This document shows positions 1 to 9,457 of a DNA stretch of 44,626 bases, piece after piece. Both the position numbers and the translations under genes were made by a program. Under the pieces are notes generated by a model. That model was not told the DNA's origin, searched no databases, and saw only the letters and a program-made list of their open reading frames with translations. The stretch comes from Rhizobium sp. Q54 (GTDB lineage: Bacteria > Bacteroidota > Bacteroidia > Flavobacteriales > Flavobacteriaceae): contig CALQAH020000015.1 of assembly GCA_943328505.2 (NCBI GenBank), positions 1 to 44,626 on the forward strand, read 5' to 3'. Position 1 is the first letter of the stretch; each line of letters begins with the position of its first letter.

Positions 1-227
1 GCTTTCATAGTAGTAGGTTAAGTTTTTAAAGTAGAATGTGGGGCAAACTTCTTTAGATTAATTTGAGAACGTATTGTTTGTTTTTGTTGGACAATGATAC
101 TACAAATATCGTTAAAGTGCAAAATAAAATCGATGAAATACATCTTTTTGTGATATTAATATGAATTATTCTTACTTTATTACAATTTATCGATGTCTTT
201 TTGGAGGGTGTAAAAAAGTAAATACCA

Positions 228-254
228 TAAAAAAAACCACCCTTTTGGAGTGGT
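228..254 (-). terminator. Intrinsic terminator after queG
   Basis: A 7-bp stem (236-242 with 248-254, one G-T pair) and a 5-nt loop is followed on the minus strand by a run of T (A run 228-235 on the plus strand). It lies 24 nt past the queG stop and should end the ruvB-queG transcript. Confidence 0.8.
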
Positions 255-277
255 ATATAGTCAAGAATAGTTTAAAA

Positions 278-1201
278 TTATTTTAGGAAATTAATATTCC
301 TTTTCAATCCTTCAACTTTAGTTCTTTTCACAGCAGAGTTTTTAAATACTTTTTGAAAAACCTCGGTGGTGATTTCTTCCCAATCTTTTTTGGTAAACGA
401 TAGTATCTCTAGATTTGCTTTAAATAAAGGCTCGTTATGTGCTTTGGAAAATTTATTCCACGGACACACATCTTGGCACACATCACAGCCAAACATCCAA
501 TCGTCCATTTTACCATTCATATCGGTTGGAATGTTTTCTTTAAGTTCAATAGTGAAATAGGAAATGCATTTGCTTCCGTCTACAATATAAGGAGCAACAA
601 TAGCTTCTGTTGGACAAGCGTCTATACATGCCGTACAAGTTCCACAATGATCGGTAACCGCATGATCATATTCTAAATCTAAATCTACAATCAATTCGGC
701 AATGAAATAAAAAGAACCGACTTGTTGTGTCAATAAATTACTGTTTTTACCAATCCAACCCAATCCGCTTTTTGCCGCCCAAGCTTTGTCTAAGACAGGA
801 GCAGAATCTACAAAAGCACGACCAGAAACTTCTCCAATTTGGGATTGAATGGTATCCAATAATTCTTTTAGTTTTTCTTTAATGACAAAGTGATAATCTT
901 GTCCGTAGGCATATTTTGAAATTTTATAACTGTTGGTATTTTGAAATTCGGATGGATAATAATTGAGTAATAGAGAAATGACACTTTTAGCCCCATCCAC
1001 TAACAAAGTTGGATTTAATCTTTTATCAAAATGATTTTCCATGTAGTGCATTTCGCCATGACGGTTTTGGTTTAACCAATTTTCCAATCGAGGAGCTTCT
1101 TCTTCTAGAAAGCCAGCTTTGGAAATACCACAGTATAAAAAACCGAGGCGTTTGGCTTCGGTTTTTATGAGTTGGCTGTATTTTTCTTTGTTATTAATCA
1201 T
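278..1201 (-). CDS. queG: Epoxyqueuosine reductase QueG
   Basis: Catalyses the last step of queuosine synthesis, reducing epoxyqueuosine to queuosine in tRNA with a cobalamin and two [4Fe-4S] clusters, in the cytosol. The 307-residue protein has the family segment [20 protein letters not shown] around residues 130-149, with Asp132 at the position of the catalytic acid. A ferredoxin-like [12 protein letters not shown] motif follows (Cys186, 189, 192, 196), then [10 protein letters not shown] (Cys239, 242, 246). Length is normal for the short QueG type without a C-terminal HEAT domain. It starts 2 nt after the ruvB stop, so the two are very likely cotranscribed. Another queuosine gene, queD, lies at 36846 but is not linked. 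Identification is firm. Confidence 0.96.
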   Translation of the reverse strand: MINNKEKYSQLIKTEAKRLGFLYCGISKAGFLEEEAPRLENWLNQNRHGEMHYMENHFDKRLNPTLLVDGAKSVISLLLNYYPSEFQNTNSYKISKYAYGQDYHFVIKEKLKELLDTIQSQIGEVSGRAFVDSAPVLDKAWAAKSGLGWIGKNSNLLTQQVGSFYFIAELIVDLDLEYDHAVTDHCGTCTACIDACPTEAIVAPYIVDGSKCISYFTIELKENIPTDMNGKMDDWMFGCDVCQDVCPWNKFSKAHNEPLFKANLEILSFTKKDWEEITTEVFQKVFKNSAVKRTKVEGLKRNINFLK

Positions 1202-1203
1202 AA

Positions 1204-2226
1204 CTAAAACAATCCACCTTGAATATTTGATTTTACTTTCCCTAAATGTTTATAAGCTTTCTCGGTTACTTCTCTTCCTCTTGGTGTTCTGATAATAAAT
1301 CCTTCTTGTATTAAAAAAGGTTCGTAAACTTCCTCGATGGTTTCGCCGCTTTCGGATACAGCTGTTGCCAAAGTTGATAATCCTACTGGTCCACCTTTAA
1401 ATTTGTCGATAATCGTGACCAAAATTTTGTTGTCCATTTCATCCAAACCATGTGCATCAACATGTAAAGCCTTTAAGGAATAACGTGCAATCTCGATATC
1501 AATATTTCCATTGCCTTTTATTTGAGCAAAATCACGTACACGACGTAAAAGGGCATTGGCAATTCTTGGAGTTCCGCGACTTCTTCCCGCAATTTCTATA
1601 GCGGCTTCCATAGTGATAGGCATTTTTAAAATGCTGGAACTTCGTTGAACGATGGTTGTTAATAGTTCGGTGTTATAATATTGTAATCTACTTTGAATAC
1701 CAAAACGAGCACGCATTGGGGCAGTTAATAATCCCGAACGCGTGGTAGCTCCAACCAAAGTGAACGGATTTAAATTGATTTGAACGGAACGCGCATTGGG
1801 ACCGGATTCAATCATAATGTCAATCTTAAAATCTTCCATTGCAGAATATAAATATTCTTCTACTACAGGACTTAATCGGTGAATTTCATCAATAAATAAA
1901 ACATCTCTTTCTTCCAAATTGGTTAGTAAACCAGCTAAATCTCCGGGTTTATCGAGTACCGGTCCTGAAGTTATTTTTATTCCAACACCTAACTCATTTG
2001 CTAAGATATTGGCCAAGGTTGTTTTACCCAATCCTGGAGGTCCATGAAAAAGAGTATGGTCTAATGCTTCTTCTCTTTGATTGGCAGCTTCAACAAAAAC
2101 TTTTAAATTATCTAAAACTTGCTCTTGTCCTGTAAAATCATCAAAGCTAAGTGGCCGTAATTTTTTTTCAAGATCAAGTTCTTCGGGATTAAAATTATTG
2201 TTTGTAGGATCTAGATTTTCGTTCAT
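1204..2226 (-). CDS. ruvB: Holliday junction branch migration helicase RuvB
   Basis: AAA+ motor of the RuvABC complex that drives branch migration of Holliday junctions during recombination and repair. Visible motifs are Walker [10 protein letters not shown], Walker B LFIDEIHR, sensor VGATTR and the C-terminal winged-helix end ([17 protein letters not shown]). I chose the ATG at 2226 (340 residues, the usual length). An in-frame ATG at 2286 would add 20 residues, but that stretch covers the coxA terminator hairpin and does not look like RuvB. A TATATTTG box sits only 4 nt before the chosen ATG, so the message may be leaderless. queG follows after 2 nt. Confidence 0.97.
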   Translation of the reverse strand: MNENLDPTNNNFNPEELDLEKKLRPLSFDDFTGQEQVLDNLKVFVEAANQREEALDHTLFHGPPGLGKTTLANILANELGVGIKITSGPVLDKPGDLAGLLTNLEERDVLFIDEIHRLSPVVEEYLYSAMEDFKIDIMIESGPNARSVQINLNPFTLVGATTRSGLLTAPMRARFGIQSRLQYYNTELLTTIVQRSSSILKMPITMEAAIEIAGRSRGTPRIANALLRRVRDFAQIKGNGNIDIEIARYSLKALHVDAHGLDEMDNKILVTIIDKFKGGPVGLSTLATAVSESGETIEEVYEPFLIQEGFIIRTPRGREVTEKAYKHLGKVKSNIQGGLF

Positions 2227-2230
2227 AACA

Positions 2231-2238
2231 CAAATATA
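2231..2238 (-). promoter_or_regulatory. Candidate -7 promoter box for ruvB-queG
   Basis: On the minus strand this reads TATATTTG, a full match to the Bacteroidota -7 consensus TAnnTTTG, and ends 4 nt before the ruvB ATG. I see no TTG at a normal -33 distance. It lies after the coxA terminator, where a new promoter is expected. Confidence 0.5.
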
Positions 2239-2254
2239 TAACAAAGTTGGTTGT

Positions 2255-2290
2255 AAATAAAAATGCCTTTCGATTAGGAAAGGCATTTAG
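2255..2290 (-). terminator. Terminator of the act-cox operon
   Basis: A perfect 11-bp stem (2261-2271 with 2278-2288) and 6-nt loop is followed on the minus strand by TTTTTATTT. It begins about 18 nt after the coxA stop and ends the long respiratory operon. Confidence 0.88.
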
Positions 2291-2307
2291 ATATATTTTA
2301 TAAAGAA

Positions 2308-4104
2308 TTAATGATGTAAAACTTCTTCACCTTCTTTCATAGGTACATTTTGAGGAACAAAATCATCATCATGACCTGGTTTGCTATAATCATATGGCCA
2401 ACGGTGAACGTGAGGAATTTCGCCTTCCCAATTTCCATGGATATGTTTTATTGGAGCTGTCCATTCTAATGTGTTTGATTTCCATGGATTTTGAACCGTT
2501 TTCTTTCCATAGAAAATACTACTAAAGAAATTGTATAAAAATACCAATTGGAAAACACCACCAATTAAAGCAAACATAGTAATAACAACGTTTACGTTTT
2601 GTAAATCATCAAACAAAGGGAAGTTCGTGTTAGTGTAATAACGTCTTGGTAAACCAGCCATACCTATAAAGTGCATTGGGAAAAATACTCCGTAGGCACA
2701 AATAGCAGTTACCCAAAAGTGAATGTATCCTAAATTTTTGTTTAACATTCTACCATACATTTTTGGGAACCAATGATAAATTCCAGCAAACATTCCGTAA
2801 AGAGCAGAAATACCCATTACTAAGTGAAAGTGTGCTACTACGAAATAGGTATCATGAACATTAATATCAAGTGTACTATCTCCAAGAATAATTCCAGTTA
2901 AACCTCCTGTAATAAAGGTTGAAACTAATCCAATTGAAAACAACATTGCTGGATTTAATTGTAAGTTACCTTTCCATAGAGTTGTAATATAATTAAATGC
3001 TTTTACAGCAGATGGAATTGCAATTAACAAAGTCGTAAAGGTAAATACTGATCCTAAGAATGGATTCATTCCAGAGATAAACATATGATGACCCCAAACG
3101 ATTGTTGATAAAAATGCAATTGCAATAATTGACATAATCATAGCTCTGTATCCAAAGATTGGTTTACGAGAGTGAGTAGCAATAACTTCTGATGTAATTC
3201 CTAGTGCAGGTAATAAAACGATATATACTTCAGGATGTCCTAAGAACCAGAATAAATGTTCAAATAAAACGGGTGATCCACCTTGATAGTGTAATACTTC
3301 GCCAGCAATATAGATATCGGAAAGGAAAAATGACGTTCCAAAACTTCTATCCATAATCAACATTAATGCTGCTGATAATAAAACTGGGAAAGAGATTATA
3401 CCGATTAATGCCGTGATAAAGAAAGCCCAAATGGTAAGTGGCAATCTTGTCATTGACATACCTTTTGTTCTAAGGTTGATTACAGTTACAACATAATTAA
3501 GAGATCCTAAAAGAGAAGCTGCAATAAATATAGCCATAGAAACTAGCCACAAAGTCATTCCCATTCCAGAACCGCCAATTGCTTGTGGTAATGCACTTAA
3601 TGGAGGATAAATTGTCCATCCAGCGTTTGCAGGTCCAGATTCTACAAAAAGAGAACAAATCATAACCACACTCGATAGGAAGAACAACCAGTAAGAAACC
3701 ATGTTCAAAAATCCAGATGCCATATCTCTAGCACCACATTGAAGCGGAATTAACAAGTTACTAAACGTTCCACTTAAAGCGGCAGTTAATACAAAGAATA
3801 CCATTATCGTTCCGTGAATTGTAACTAACGATAAATAAATTTCATTAGTCATAACACCATTCGGCGCAAATTTATCTCCTAAAAGGAAATTAAAGATTTT
3901 AAATGATTCTTCTGGCCAGGCCAATTGCATTCTGAAAAGCATTGACATACCAACACCAATAACTCCCATTATAATACCTGTTAGCAAGTATTGTTTGGCA
4001 ATCATTTTATGATCAATACTAAAAATGTATTTAGTAATGAAGGTGTCTTTATGGTGATGTTCGTGATCGTGATCGTGTCCGTGATCGTGAGCTTCTGCTG
4101 ACAT
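2308..4104 (-). CDS. coxA: Cytochrome c oxidase subunit I (aa3 type)
   Basis: Catalytic subunit of the heme-copper oxidase that reduces oxygen to water and pumps protons across the inner membrane. The 598-residue protein has about 12 membrane spans. Ligand positions are visible: His97 (heme a), His290 and Tyr294 in GHPEVY (CuB and the crosslinked Tyr), His339/His340 (CuB), and His425/His427 in VAHFHLVMG (heme a3/heme a). Glu292 in GHPEVY marks an A1-type proton channel. The N terminus is unusually His-rich (about residues 6-18). It is the last gene of the act-cox operon, 22 nt after coxB. Genes for subunits III and IV are not in the window. Confidence 0.97.
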   Translation of the reverse strand: MSAEAHDHGHDHDHEHHHKDTFITKYIFSIDHKMIAKQYLLTGIIMGVIGVGMSMLFRMQLAWPEESFKIFNFLLGDKFAPNGVMTNEIYLSLVTIHGTIMVFFVLTAALSGTFSNLLIPLQCGARDMASGFLNMVSYWLFFLSSVVMICSLFVESGPANAGWTIYPPLSALPQAIGGSGMGMTLWLVSMAIFIAASLLGSLNYVVTVINLRTKGMSMTRLPLTIWAFFITALIGIISFPVLLSAALMLIMDRSFGTSFFLSDIYIAGEVLHYQGGSPVLFEHLFWFLGHPEVYIVLLPALGITSEVIATHSRKPIFGYRAMIMSIIAIAFLSTIVWGHHMFISGMNPFLGSVFTFTTLLIAIPSAVKAFNYITTLWKGNLQLNPAMLFSIGLVSTFITGGLTGIILGDSTLDINVHDTYFVVAHFHLVMGISALYGMFAGIYHWFPKMYGRMLNKNLGYIHFWVTAICAYGVFFPMHFIGMAGLPRRYYTNTNFPLFDDLQNVNVVITMFALIGGVFQLVFLYNFFSSIFYGKKTVQNPWKSNTLEWTAPIKHIHGNWEGEIPHVHRWPYDYSKPGHDDDFVPQNVPMKEGEEVLHH

Positions 4105-4126
4105 ATGTGTTTACTTTTTAATTTTA

Positions 4127-5314
4127 TTATTTTTTTACTTCTGCATTTGCAACAACCGTTGTATCTACAGCTATAGTAGCCGAAGTGTCTTTTGTTGGCA
4201 TTGCTTTTTCTGCTGTAGCTTTAGCTTCTAAAGCTGCTGTTTTTACAGCACTAACTATTGTTTTTTGTCCTTGTTCTTTTAACCATTTTTTGTAATCATC
4301 AGGTGTGTCAACTACAATTTTCATTTGCATATTGTAGTGAGACGCACCACAAATTTTGTTACATAAAAGAAGATAATCAAAAGTATATGGATCTAATGCG
4401 GTTTGTCCTTTAGCAATTAATTCAGCGCTTTTCTTTGCTCTAATATCATTTATTTCAGATACTTTTTGAATGGTTGCAGGCAATTCTCTAAACTCTGCTG
4501 TCGTATAGATAGGTGTGAAGGAAAAGTTAGTTACCATTCCTGGAACACAGTTCATTTGTGCTCTAAAATGTGGCATATAAGCTGAGTGCAACACATCTTG
4601 TGAACGCATTTTAAAGATTACTCTTTTTCCTTTTGGGATATGTAATTCTGAAGAAACGAAATCATCTTGCGCATTGGCATCGGATAAATCAACTCCTAAA
4701 CTGTTTACACCTTCAATGTATCTAACGTTTGCTTTACCAAGTACATTATCATCACCAGCATATCTTGCATCCCATTTAAATTGTTGTGCATACAATTCAA
4801 TAACAATAGCATCTTCTGCATCTTCATCGGATACAAACATAATATTGGTCCAAGCATACAATCCATAAAGAATTAAACCTGCAAGTACTATCGCTGGGAT
4901 AATACTCCAAATGAATTCTAATCTGTTATTGTCAGCAAAATATAAAGCTTGTTGCCCTTGTTTACCTCTATATTTAAATGCAAAATAATGTAAAAGTGCT
5001 TGAGTAATAGTTTGAACAAAAAAGATTATTGCCATCGATATCATCATCAAACTATCTAGTTCAATACCATGTTCAGATGCGGAATCGCTCACTAAAGGAA
5101 ATTTCCCACAATAAACCACACTAAGAATTGTAGTCAAATATATAAAGCCTAAAAAGCCAAACATTAAATATCCTTGAATATTATTGTCTTTGTCGTTTGC
5201 AACTTGTGTAGTATTAACATTTAGTCCCACTTGAGTCAAGTCGAATATTTTTGTTAATTGCCATAAAGCAATTGCTAATAAAACTACAACTATAAGTACC
5301 AAAAGAGTTGTCAT
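4127..5314 (-). CDS. coxB: Cytochrome c oxidase subunit II with CuA site
   Basis: Carries the binuclear CuA centre that takes electrons from cytochrome c and passes them to subunit I. Ligands are visible as His243 and the motif CNKICGASHYNM (Cys318, Cys322, His326, Met329); Trp181 in QQFKW is the likely electron-entry aromatic. There are four hydrophobic stretches (about 3-20, 47-69, 88-108 and 133-155), two more than a standard subunit II, and an Ala/Lys/Thr-rich tail after residue 355. At 395 residues it is longer than many relatives. It sits 19 nt after actF and 22 nt before coxA. Its presence inside the act operon supports direct electron transfer from alternative complex III. Confidence 0.95.
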   Translation of the reverse strand: MTTLLVLIVVVLLAIALWQLTKIFDLTQVGLNVNTTQVANDKDNNIQGYLMFGFLGFIYLTTILSVVYCGKFPLVSDSASEHGIELDSLMMISMAIIFFVQTITQALLHYFAFKYRGKQGQQALYFADNNRLEFIWSIIPAIVLAGLILYGLYAWTNIMFVSDEDAEDAIVIELYAQQFKWDARYAGDDNVLGKANVRYIEGVNSLGVDLSDANAQDDFVSSELHIPKGKRVIFKMRSQDVLHSAYMPHFRAQMNCVPGMVTNFSFTPIYTTAEFRELPATIQKVSEINDIRAKKSAELIAKGQTALDPYTFDYLLLCNKICGASHYNMQMKIVVDTPDDYKKWLKEQGQKTIVSAVKTAALEAKATAEKAMPTKDTSATIAVDTTVVANAEVKK

Positions 5315-5333
5315 TTGTTTTTTACTTTAAATA

Positions 5334-6818
5334 TTAATAATGAAAATGTTTACTTTCCTCAATGAATGGATTTCTTTTTGGAACCAACGGTGCTTTAGTT
5401 AAAGCTGTGAATACTACAAAAATGAATAATCCTAAGAAGAAAAATACTGATGCGATTTCTGAAATTCCAATAAACCATCTATCTCCAACAGTTGCTGGCA
5501 TAATCATATTGAAAAAATCAACATAATGACCTAATAAAATAACGGTTCCGGCCATAACAAGTATCCAAGAAACTCTTTTGAAATCAGTATTGATTAAGAT
5601 AAGAATTGGAAAAACAAAATTCATGACCACGGCTCCGAAGAAAGGCAGATTGTAAACTTCTATTCGAGTTACGAAATAAGTTACCTCTTCTGGAATATTA
5701 GCATACCATATTAGCATAAATTGTGAGAACCATAAGTATGTCCAAAAGACACTTATACCAAACATAAATTTAGCTAAATCGTGTATATGACTTGAATTTA
5801 CATTTTCTAAATATCCTTTTGATTTTAAGTATAAAGTAACCATGCAAATAGTAGTAATACCACTTACAAAGAAACTTGCAAACACATACCATCCAAATAA
5901 AGTACTGAACCAATGAGGGTCAACGGACATGATCCAATCCCATGACATAATAGATTCGGTTACGATAAAAAACACCAAAAACATTGCTGAAATATTGAAG
6001 TTCTTTTTGTAATTGCTATTATCTGAAGATTCATCTTGAGCCAGGCAATTTTTTCTAGAAAAATATCTGTAGATATTCCAACCCGTTAAAAATACAGCTG
6101 CTCTAATAATCCAAAATGGGAAATTTAAATATCCAGATTTTGCTTGAATTAATTTATCATGTGCAACTACATCTTTATCCATCCAAACAAATAGATGATT
6201 GAAATGTAATCCGCAAAGCACTAATAAAATAAAAAAGATAACTGAACCAACAGGCAAATAAGCCGTAATACCTTGCATTACTCTAAATAGTACTGGAGAC
6301 CATCCTGCTTGTGCCACTTGTTGAATTCCGTAAAAGGCTAAAACACCTAATGAAATTAACATAAAGAATATACAAGCTACATAAAATGCTGCCCAAGGTT
6401 TGTTTTGTAATTGATGTAGAACATGTTCTAAATGCTCTTTGTGTTCAGCATGAGTTTTAGCCTCATCATGAGTAACTTCTATTTGATTACTCGCGTGTTC
6501 TTCATGATTTGCCGATACTGTTTCGGTAATACTATCTTGAGTAGTTGAAATTATTTCAGTTTTAACTGCTATAGAATTAGAAGTAGTTTTAGCTGGTTCT
6601 TCATGATTTTTTATTTTTTCATGAGATGCTGGTTCAGTTTCATGATGTGAAGCTGTTGCCTCATGACCACCTTCATGATGCGTTTCTTCTGCTTTCAAAA
6701 TAGTCTCAACGTCTTGAATTGTTTTGGGTGCAGTTAAAAAACCATATCCAATACCCAATGCTCCTAAAAGCATTAGAATGAATGAGAAAGTTCTTAATTT
6801 ACTTGAAAATGTATACAT
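5334..6818 (-). CDS. actF: Alternative complex III subunit ActF (quinol:cytochrome c oxidoreductase)
   Basis: Integral membrane subunit of alternative complex III, related to ActC/NrfD and expected to form part of the quinol and proton pathway. After one N-terminal span (about 9-29) there is a long His/Glu/Thr-rich insertion (about residues 42-135). About ten hydrophobic helices follow, ending in the conserved PLVPKRNPFIEESKHFHY tail. The insertion has the composition of a flexible, possibly metal-binding loop. It is 28 nt after actE and 19 nt before coxB. The assignment rests on the membrane pattern, conserved segments such as ESIMSWDWIMSVDPHWFSTLFGWY, and gene order. Confidence 0.93.
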   Translation of the reverse strand: MYTFSSKLRTFSFILMLLGALGIGYGFLTAPKTIQDVETILKAEETHHEGGHEATASHHETEPASHEKIKNHEEPAKTTSNSIAVKTEIISTTQDSITETVSANHEEHASNQIEVTHDEAKTHAEHKEHLEHVLHQLQNKPWAAFYVACIFFMLISLGVLAFYGIQQVAQAGWSPVLFRVMQGITAYLPVGSVIFFILLVLCGLHFNHLFVWMDKDVVAHDKLIQAKSGYLNFPFWIIRAAVFLTGWNIYRYFSRKNCLAQDESSDNSNYKKNFNISAMFLVFFIVTESIMSWDWIMSVDPHWFSTLFGWYVFASFFVSGITTICMVTLYLKSKGYLENVNSSHIHDLAKFMFGISVFWTYLWFSQFMLIWYANIPEEVTYFVTRIEVYNLPFFGAVVMNFVFPILILINTDFKRVSWILVMAGTVILLGHYVDFFNMIMPATVGDRWFIGISEIASVFFFLGLFIFVVFTALTKAPLVPKRNPFIEESKHFHY

Positions 6819-6846
6819 AGCTATAACAATCTGTTTGTTCTATAAA

Positions 6847-7407
6847 TTATAATTTACTTTTAAGATCCATCACATAAGCAGCAACTAACCATCGCTCATG
6901 TTGGCTTAATTGATTGGCATAAGAACCCATTGAATTCAACCCATAGGTTTGAACATGGAAAATACTACCTTGAGTAATTACTCTGTCCTTATAACTTGGT
7001 ACTCCTAGGAATTTTTCTTGTTTTACCAACTTACCCATACCATCTCCAGCGTTGCCGTGACAAATAGCACAATATATTTCAAAAAGCTCTTGCGCTTTTA
7101 CCATATCAACTGCAGTAGAATCTAAAGGTGATTTTACAATTGTTTTTGAAAAATTATATCCTTCCGTTGTATTTGGAATTTCATAAGGAACAAAACCTCT
7201 TTTTATCGAACCAACTGGAGGTATTTGACCTTCTTTACCTTTTTCTCCAGTTAGAGAATTAAAAGCTGATGATTCTGAATAGGTTTCATAACCTACAGAT
7301 TCGTACATGTTTGGCATGTATTGATAGTTGGGATTCAAATTATCTTTACAAGATGAAAATGAAACAACGATACCTAATACAACTATTATTTTAAGTAAAC
7401 TCTTCAT
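6847..7407 (-). CDS. actE: Alternative complex III monoheme cytochrome c ActE
   Basis: Lipoprotein cytochrome c of alternative complex III, facing the periplasm. The signal peptide ends in a lipobox with Cys20 (VVSFSSC). A single CAICH heme site lies at residues 113-117, and Met160 in NSMGSYANQ is a plausible axial ligand. The 186-residue length is normal. It starts 4 nt after the actD stop and belongs to the act-cox operon. In this family the subunit is thought to help deliver electrons from the quinol-oxidising core toward the oxidase. Confidence 0.94.
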   Translation of the reverse strand: MKSLLKIIVVLGIVVSFSSCKDNLNPNYQYMPNMYESVGYETYSESSAFNSLTGEKGKEGQIPPVGSIKRGFVPYEIPNTTEGYNFSKTIVKSPLDSTAVDMVKAQELFEIYCAICHGNAGDGMGKLVKQEKFLGVPSYKDRVITQGSIFHVQTYGLNSMGSYANQLSQHERWLVAAYVMDLKSKL

Positions 7408-7411
7408 AGCT

Positions 7412-7939
7412 TTATTCGTGCTTATCTATTACTTTAACTTCTACTGCTCCAGTATTTTTGAAAAACTTTAAAAGTTCTTCTTCATTATTATTTACAGCAA
7501 CTTCCATTAAGAAGTGGTCATCTGTAGTTCTTACATCTGGATTTTCAGCTTGTTTAAATGGCCATAATCTGCTTCGCATGTAAAATGTGATAACCATTAA
7601 GTGAGCAGCAAAAAATACGGTCATTTCAAACATTACAGGAACAAAGGCTGGCATATTTTGATAGTATGCAAAGCTTGGTTTTCCTCCAATATCTTGAGGC
7701 CAATCTTGAATCATGATATAATTCATCATAACTGTAGCAACTGTTAAACCAAGACAGCCATACATAAAGGCACATATTGCCAAACGTGTAGGCGCAAGTC
7801 CCATAGCTTTATCCAATCCGTGAACTGGAAAAGGGGTGAAAACTTCTTCTATATGATGATGCGCAGCTCTTGTTTTGTGGACTGCATCCATCAATACATC
7901 ATCGTCATTATAAATGGCGTGTATGACTTTATTACTCAT
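7412..7939 (-). CDS. actD: Alternative complex III membrane subunit ActD (DUF3341)
   Basis: Small membrane subunit of alternative complex III. The 175-residue protein has a soluble N-terminal domain (about 1-60, with VFTPFPVHGLDKAMGL) typical of DUF3341, then two membrane helices (about 70-90 and 110-130) and a cytosolic tail. No cofactor motif is seen, as expected for this subunit. Its ATG overlaps the end of actC by 8 nt, a sign of translational coupling, and actE starts 4 nt after its stop. Confidence 0.94.
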   Translation of the reverse strand: MSNKVIHAIYNDDDVLMDAVHKTRAAHHHIEEVFTPFPVHGLDKAMGLAPTRLAICAFMYGCLGLTVATVMMNYIMIQDWPQDIGGKPSFAYYQNMPAFVPVMFEMTVFFAAHLMVITFYMRSRLWPFKQAENPDVRTTDDHFLMEVAVNNNEEELLKFFKNTGAVEVKVIDKHE

Positions 7940-9335
7940 GATGTGAATCTTTATTAGCTTCTCTATTTTTCTTATAATATTCTCCCGATGTTTTCAAAAT
8001 TGTTTTAACTTCTGCTTGAGCAACCACAGGGAATGTTCTAGCATATAAAAGGAATAAAACAAAGAAGAATCCAATAGTACCTATGAAAATTCCAATATCT
8101 ACAAAAGTTGGTTGAAACATCGTCCAAGATGATGGAAGATAATCTCTGTGTAATGAAGTTACGATAATTACAAATCGTTCAAACCACATTCCAATATTTA
8201 CTACAATTGAAATTATAAATGAAAACATGATACTTGTTCTCAATTTTTTAAACCACATAAACTGTGGAGAAAATACATTACACGTCATCATCGACCAGTA
8301 TGCCCACCAGTAAGGTCCAGTTGCTCTGTTTAAGAATGCATATTGTTCGTATTCCACACCTGAATACCAAGCTACAAATAACTCAGTAATATAAGCAACA
8401 CCAACAATCGAACCCGTAATCATAATTACGATATTCATTAATTCGATATGTTGAACTGTAATATACGCTTCAAGGTTAGATACTTTTCTCATGATAATAA
8501 GTAAAGTATTTACCATCGCAAATCCAGAGAATACTGCACCAGCCACAAAGTAAGGTGGGAAAATAGTTGTATGCCAACCTGGAATTACCGAAGTAGCAAA
8601 GTCAAACGATACAATTGTGTGCACAGAAAGTACTAAAGGAGTTGCTAAACCAGCAAGTACTAAAGATACTTCTTCAAAACGTTGCCAATCTTTTGCTCTT
8701 CCACTCCAACCAAAACTTAAAATGGTATAAATCTTTTTAGCAAATGGCGTTACCGCTCTATCTCTAAGCATTGCAAAATCGGGTAATAAACCTGTCCACC
8801 AAAATACTAAGGATACAGATAAATAGGTAGATATTGCAAATACGTCCCAAAGTAAAGGAGAGTTAAAATTCACCCAAAGTGATCCAAATTGATTGGGTAT
8901 TGGAACAACCCAATACGCTAACCATGGACGACCCATGTGAATAATTGGAAACAAACCTGCTTGTATTACAGAGAAAATGGTCATTGCTTCTGCAGAACGG
9001 TTGATACCCATTCTCCAACGTTGACGGAATAACAAAAGTACGGCAGAAATTAAGGTTCCAGCGTGACCAATACCAACCCACCATACAAAGTTTGTGATAT
9101 CCCAAGCCCATCCAACAGTTTTATTTAATCCCCATGTTCCGATACCTGTAGAAATGGTATAAATTATACAACTAACTCCCCAAAGGAAAGCAGCTAATGC
9201 AATTAAAAATACTGTCCACCATTGTTTGTTTGCTCTACCTTCAACAGGTGCAGCGACATCTACTGTTACATCGTGATAAGATTTATCACCTATAACTAAA
9301 GGTTTTCTAATGGGTGCTTCGTAGTGAGACGACAT
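7932..9335 (-). CDS. actC: Alternative complex III membrane subunit ActC (NrfD/PsrC family)
   Basis: NrfD-like membrane subunit with about ten helices, expected to hold the menaquinol oxidation site and a proton path next to the Fe-S subunit ActB. Conserved segments include TNFVWWVGIGHAGTLISAVLLLFRQ cut across residues 83-107 and ITELFVAWYSGVEYEQ. The 467-residue length is normal. A 122-nt gap separates it from actB, the longest in the operon, and holds a heptamer tandem repeat and a short palindrome. The 3' end overlaps actD by 8 nt. Confidence 0.95.
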   Translation of the reverse strand: MSSHYEAPIRKPLVIGDKSYHDVTVDVAAPVEGRANKQWWTVFLIALAAFLWGVSCIIYTISTGIGTWGLNKTVGWAWDITNFVWWVGIGHAGTLISAVLLLFRQRWRMGINRSAEAMTIFSVIQAGLFPIIHMGRPWLAYWVVPIPNQFGSLWVNFNSPLLWDVFAISTYLSVSLVFWWTGLLPDFAMLRDRAVTPFAKKIYTILSFGWSGRAKDWQRFEEVSLVLAGLATPLVLSVHTIVSFDFATSVIPGWHTTIFPPYFVAGAVFSGFAMVNTLLIIMRKVSNLEAYITVQHIELMNIVIMITGSIVGVAYITELFVAWYSGVEYEQYAFLNRATGPYWWAYWSMMTCNVFSPQFMWFKKLRTSIMFSFIISIVVNIGMWFERFVIIVTSLHRDYLPSSWTMFQPTFVDIGIFIGTIGFFFVLFLLYARTFPVVAQAEVKTILKTSGEYYKKNREANKDSHHE

Positions 9336-9342
9336 AATTTTA

Positions 9343-9370
9343 TTTCAGATTTTAGATTTCAGATTTCAGA
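9343..9370. repeat. Heptanucleotide tandem repeat (TTTCAGA x4)
   Basis: Four heptamers in a row: TTTCAGA, TTTTAGA, TTTCAGA, TTTCAGA, followed by a partial TTTT. In the operon mRNA this is a TCTGAAA repeat beginning 7 nt before the actC ATG. It could change length by slippage and alter actC translation. Confidence 0.8.
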
Positions 9371-9433
9371 TTTTAAAAAACCAATTGTCCTACTTATCTA
9401 TATTTTACAATTATTTCTATTATTAGTATTGCA

Positions 9434-9449
9434 ATTGACATTTGTCAAT
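9434..9449. repeat. Short palindrome after actB
   Basis: Arms ATTGACA (9434-9440) and TGTCAAT (9443-9449) around 2 nt form a 16-bp palindrome 8 nt past the actB stop. It could be a protein site or a small RNA hairpin in the actB-actC gap; nothing shows which. Confidence 0.55.
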
Positions 9450-9457
9450 ACAATGTA

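Noticed and set aside
1..277. A minus-strand ATG at 6-8 as start of a gene leaving the window
   Set aside because: Only two codons are visible. The rest of 1-227 is AT-rich with no supported gene, RNA or repeat.
2227..2286. Upstream in-frame ATG giving RuvB 20 more residues
   Set aside because: This stretch contains the coxA terminator hairpin and the ruvB -7 box, and the extra residues are unlike RuvB.
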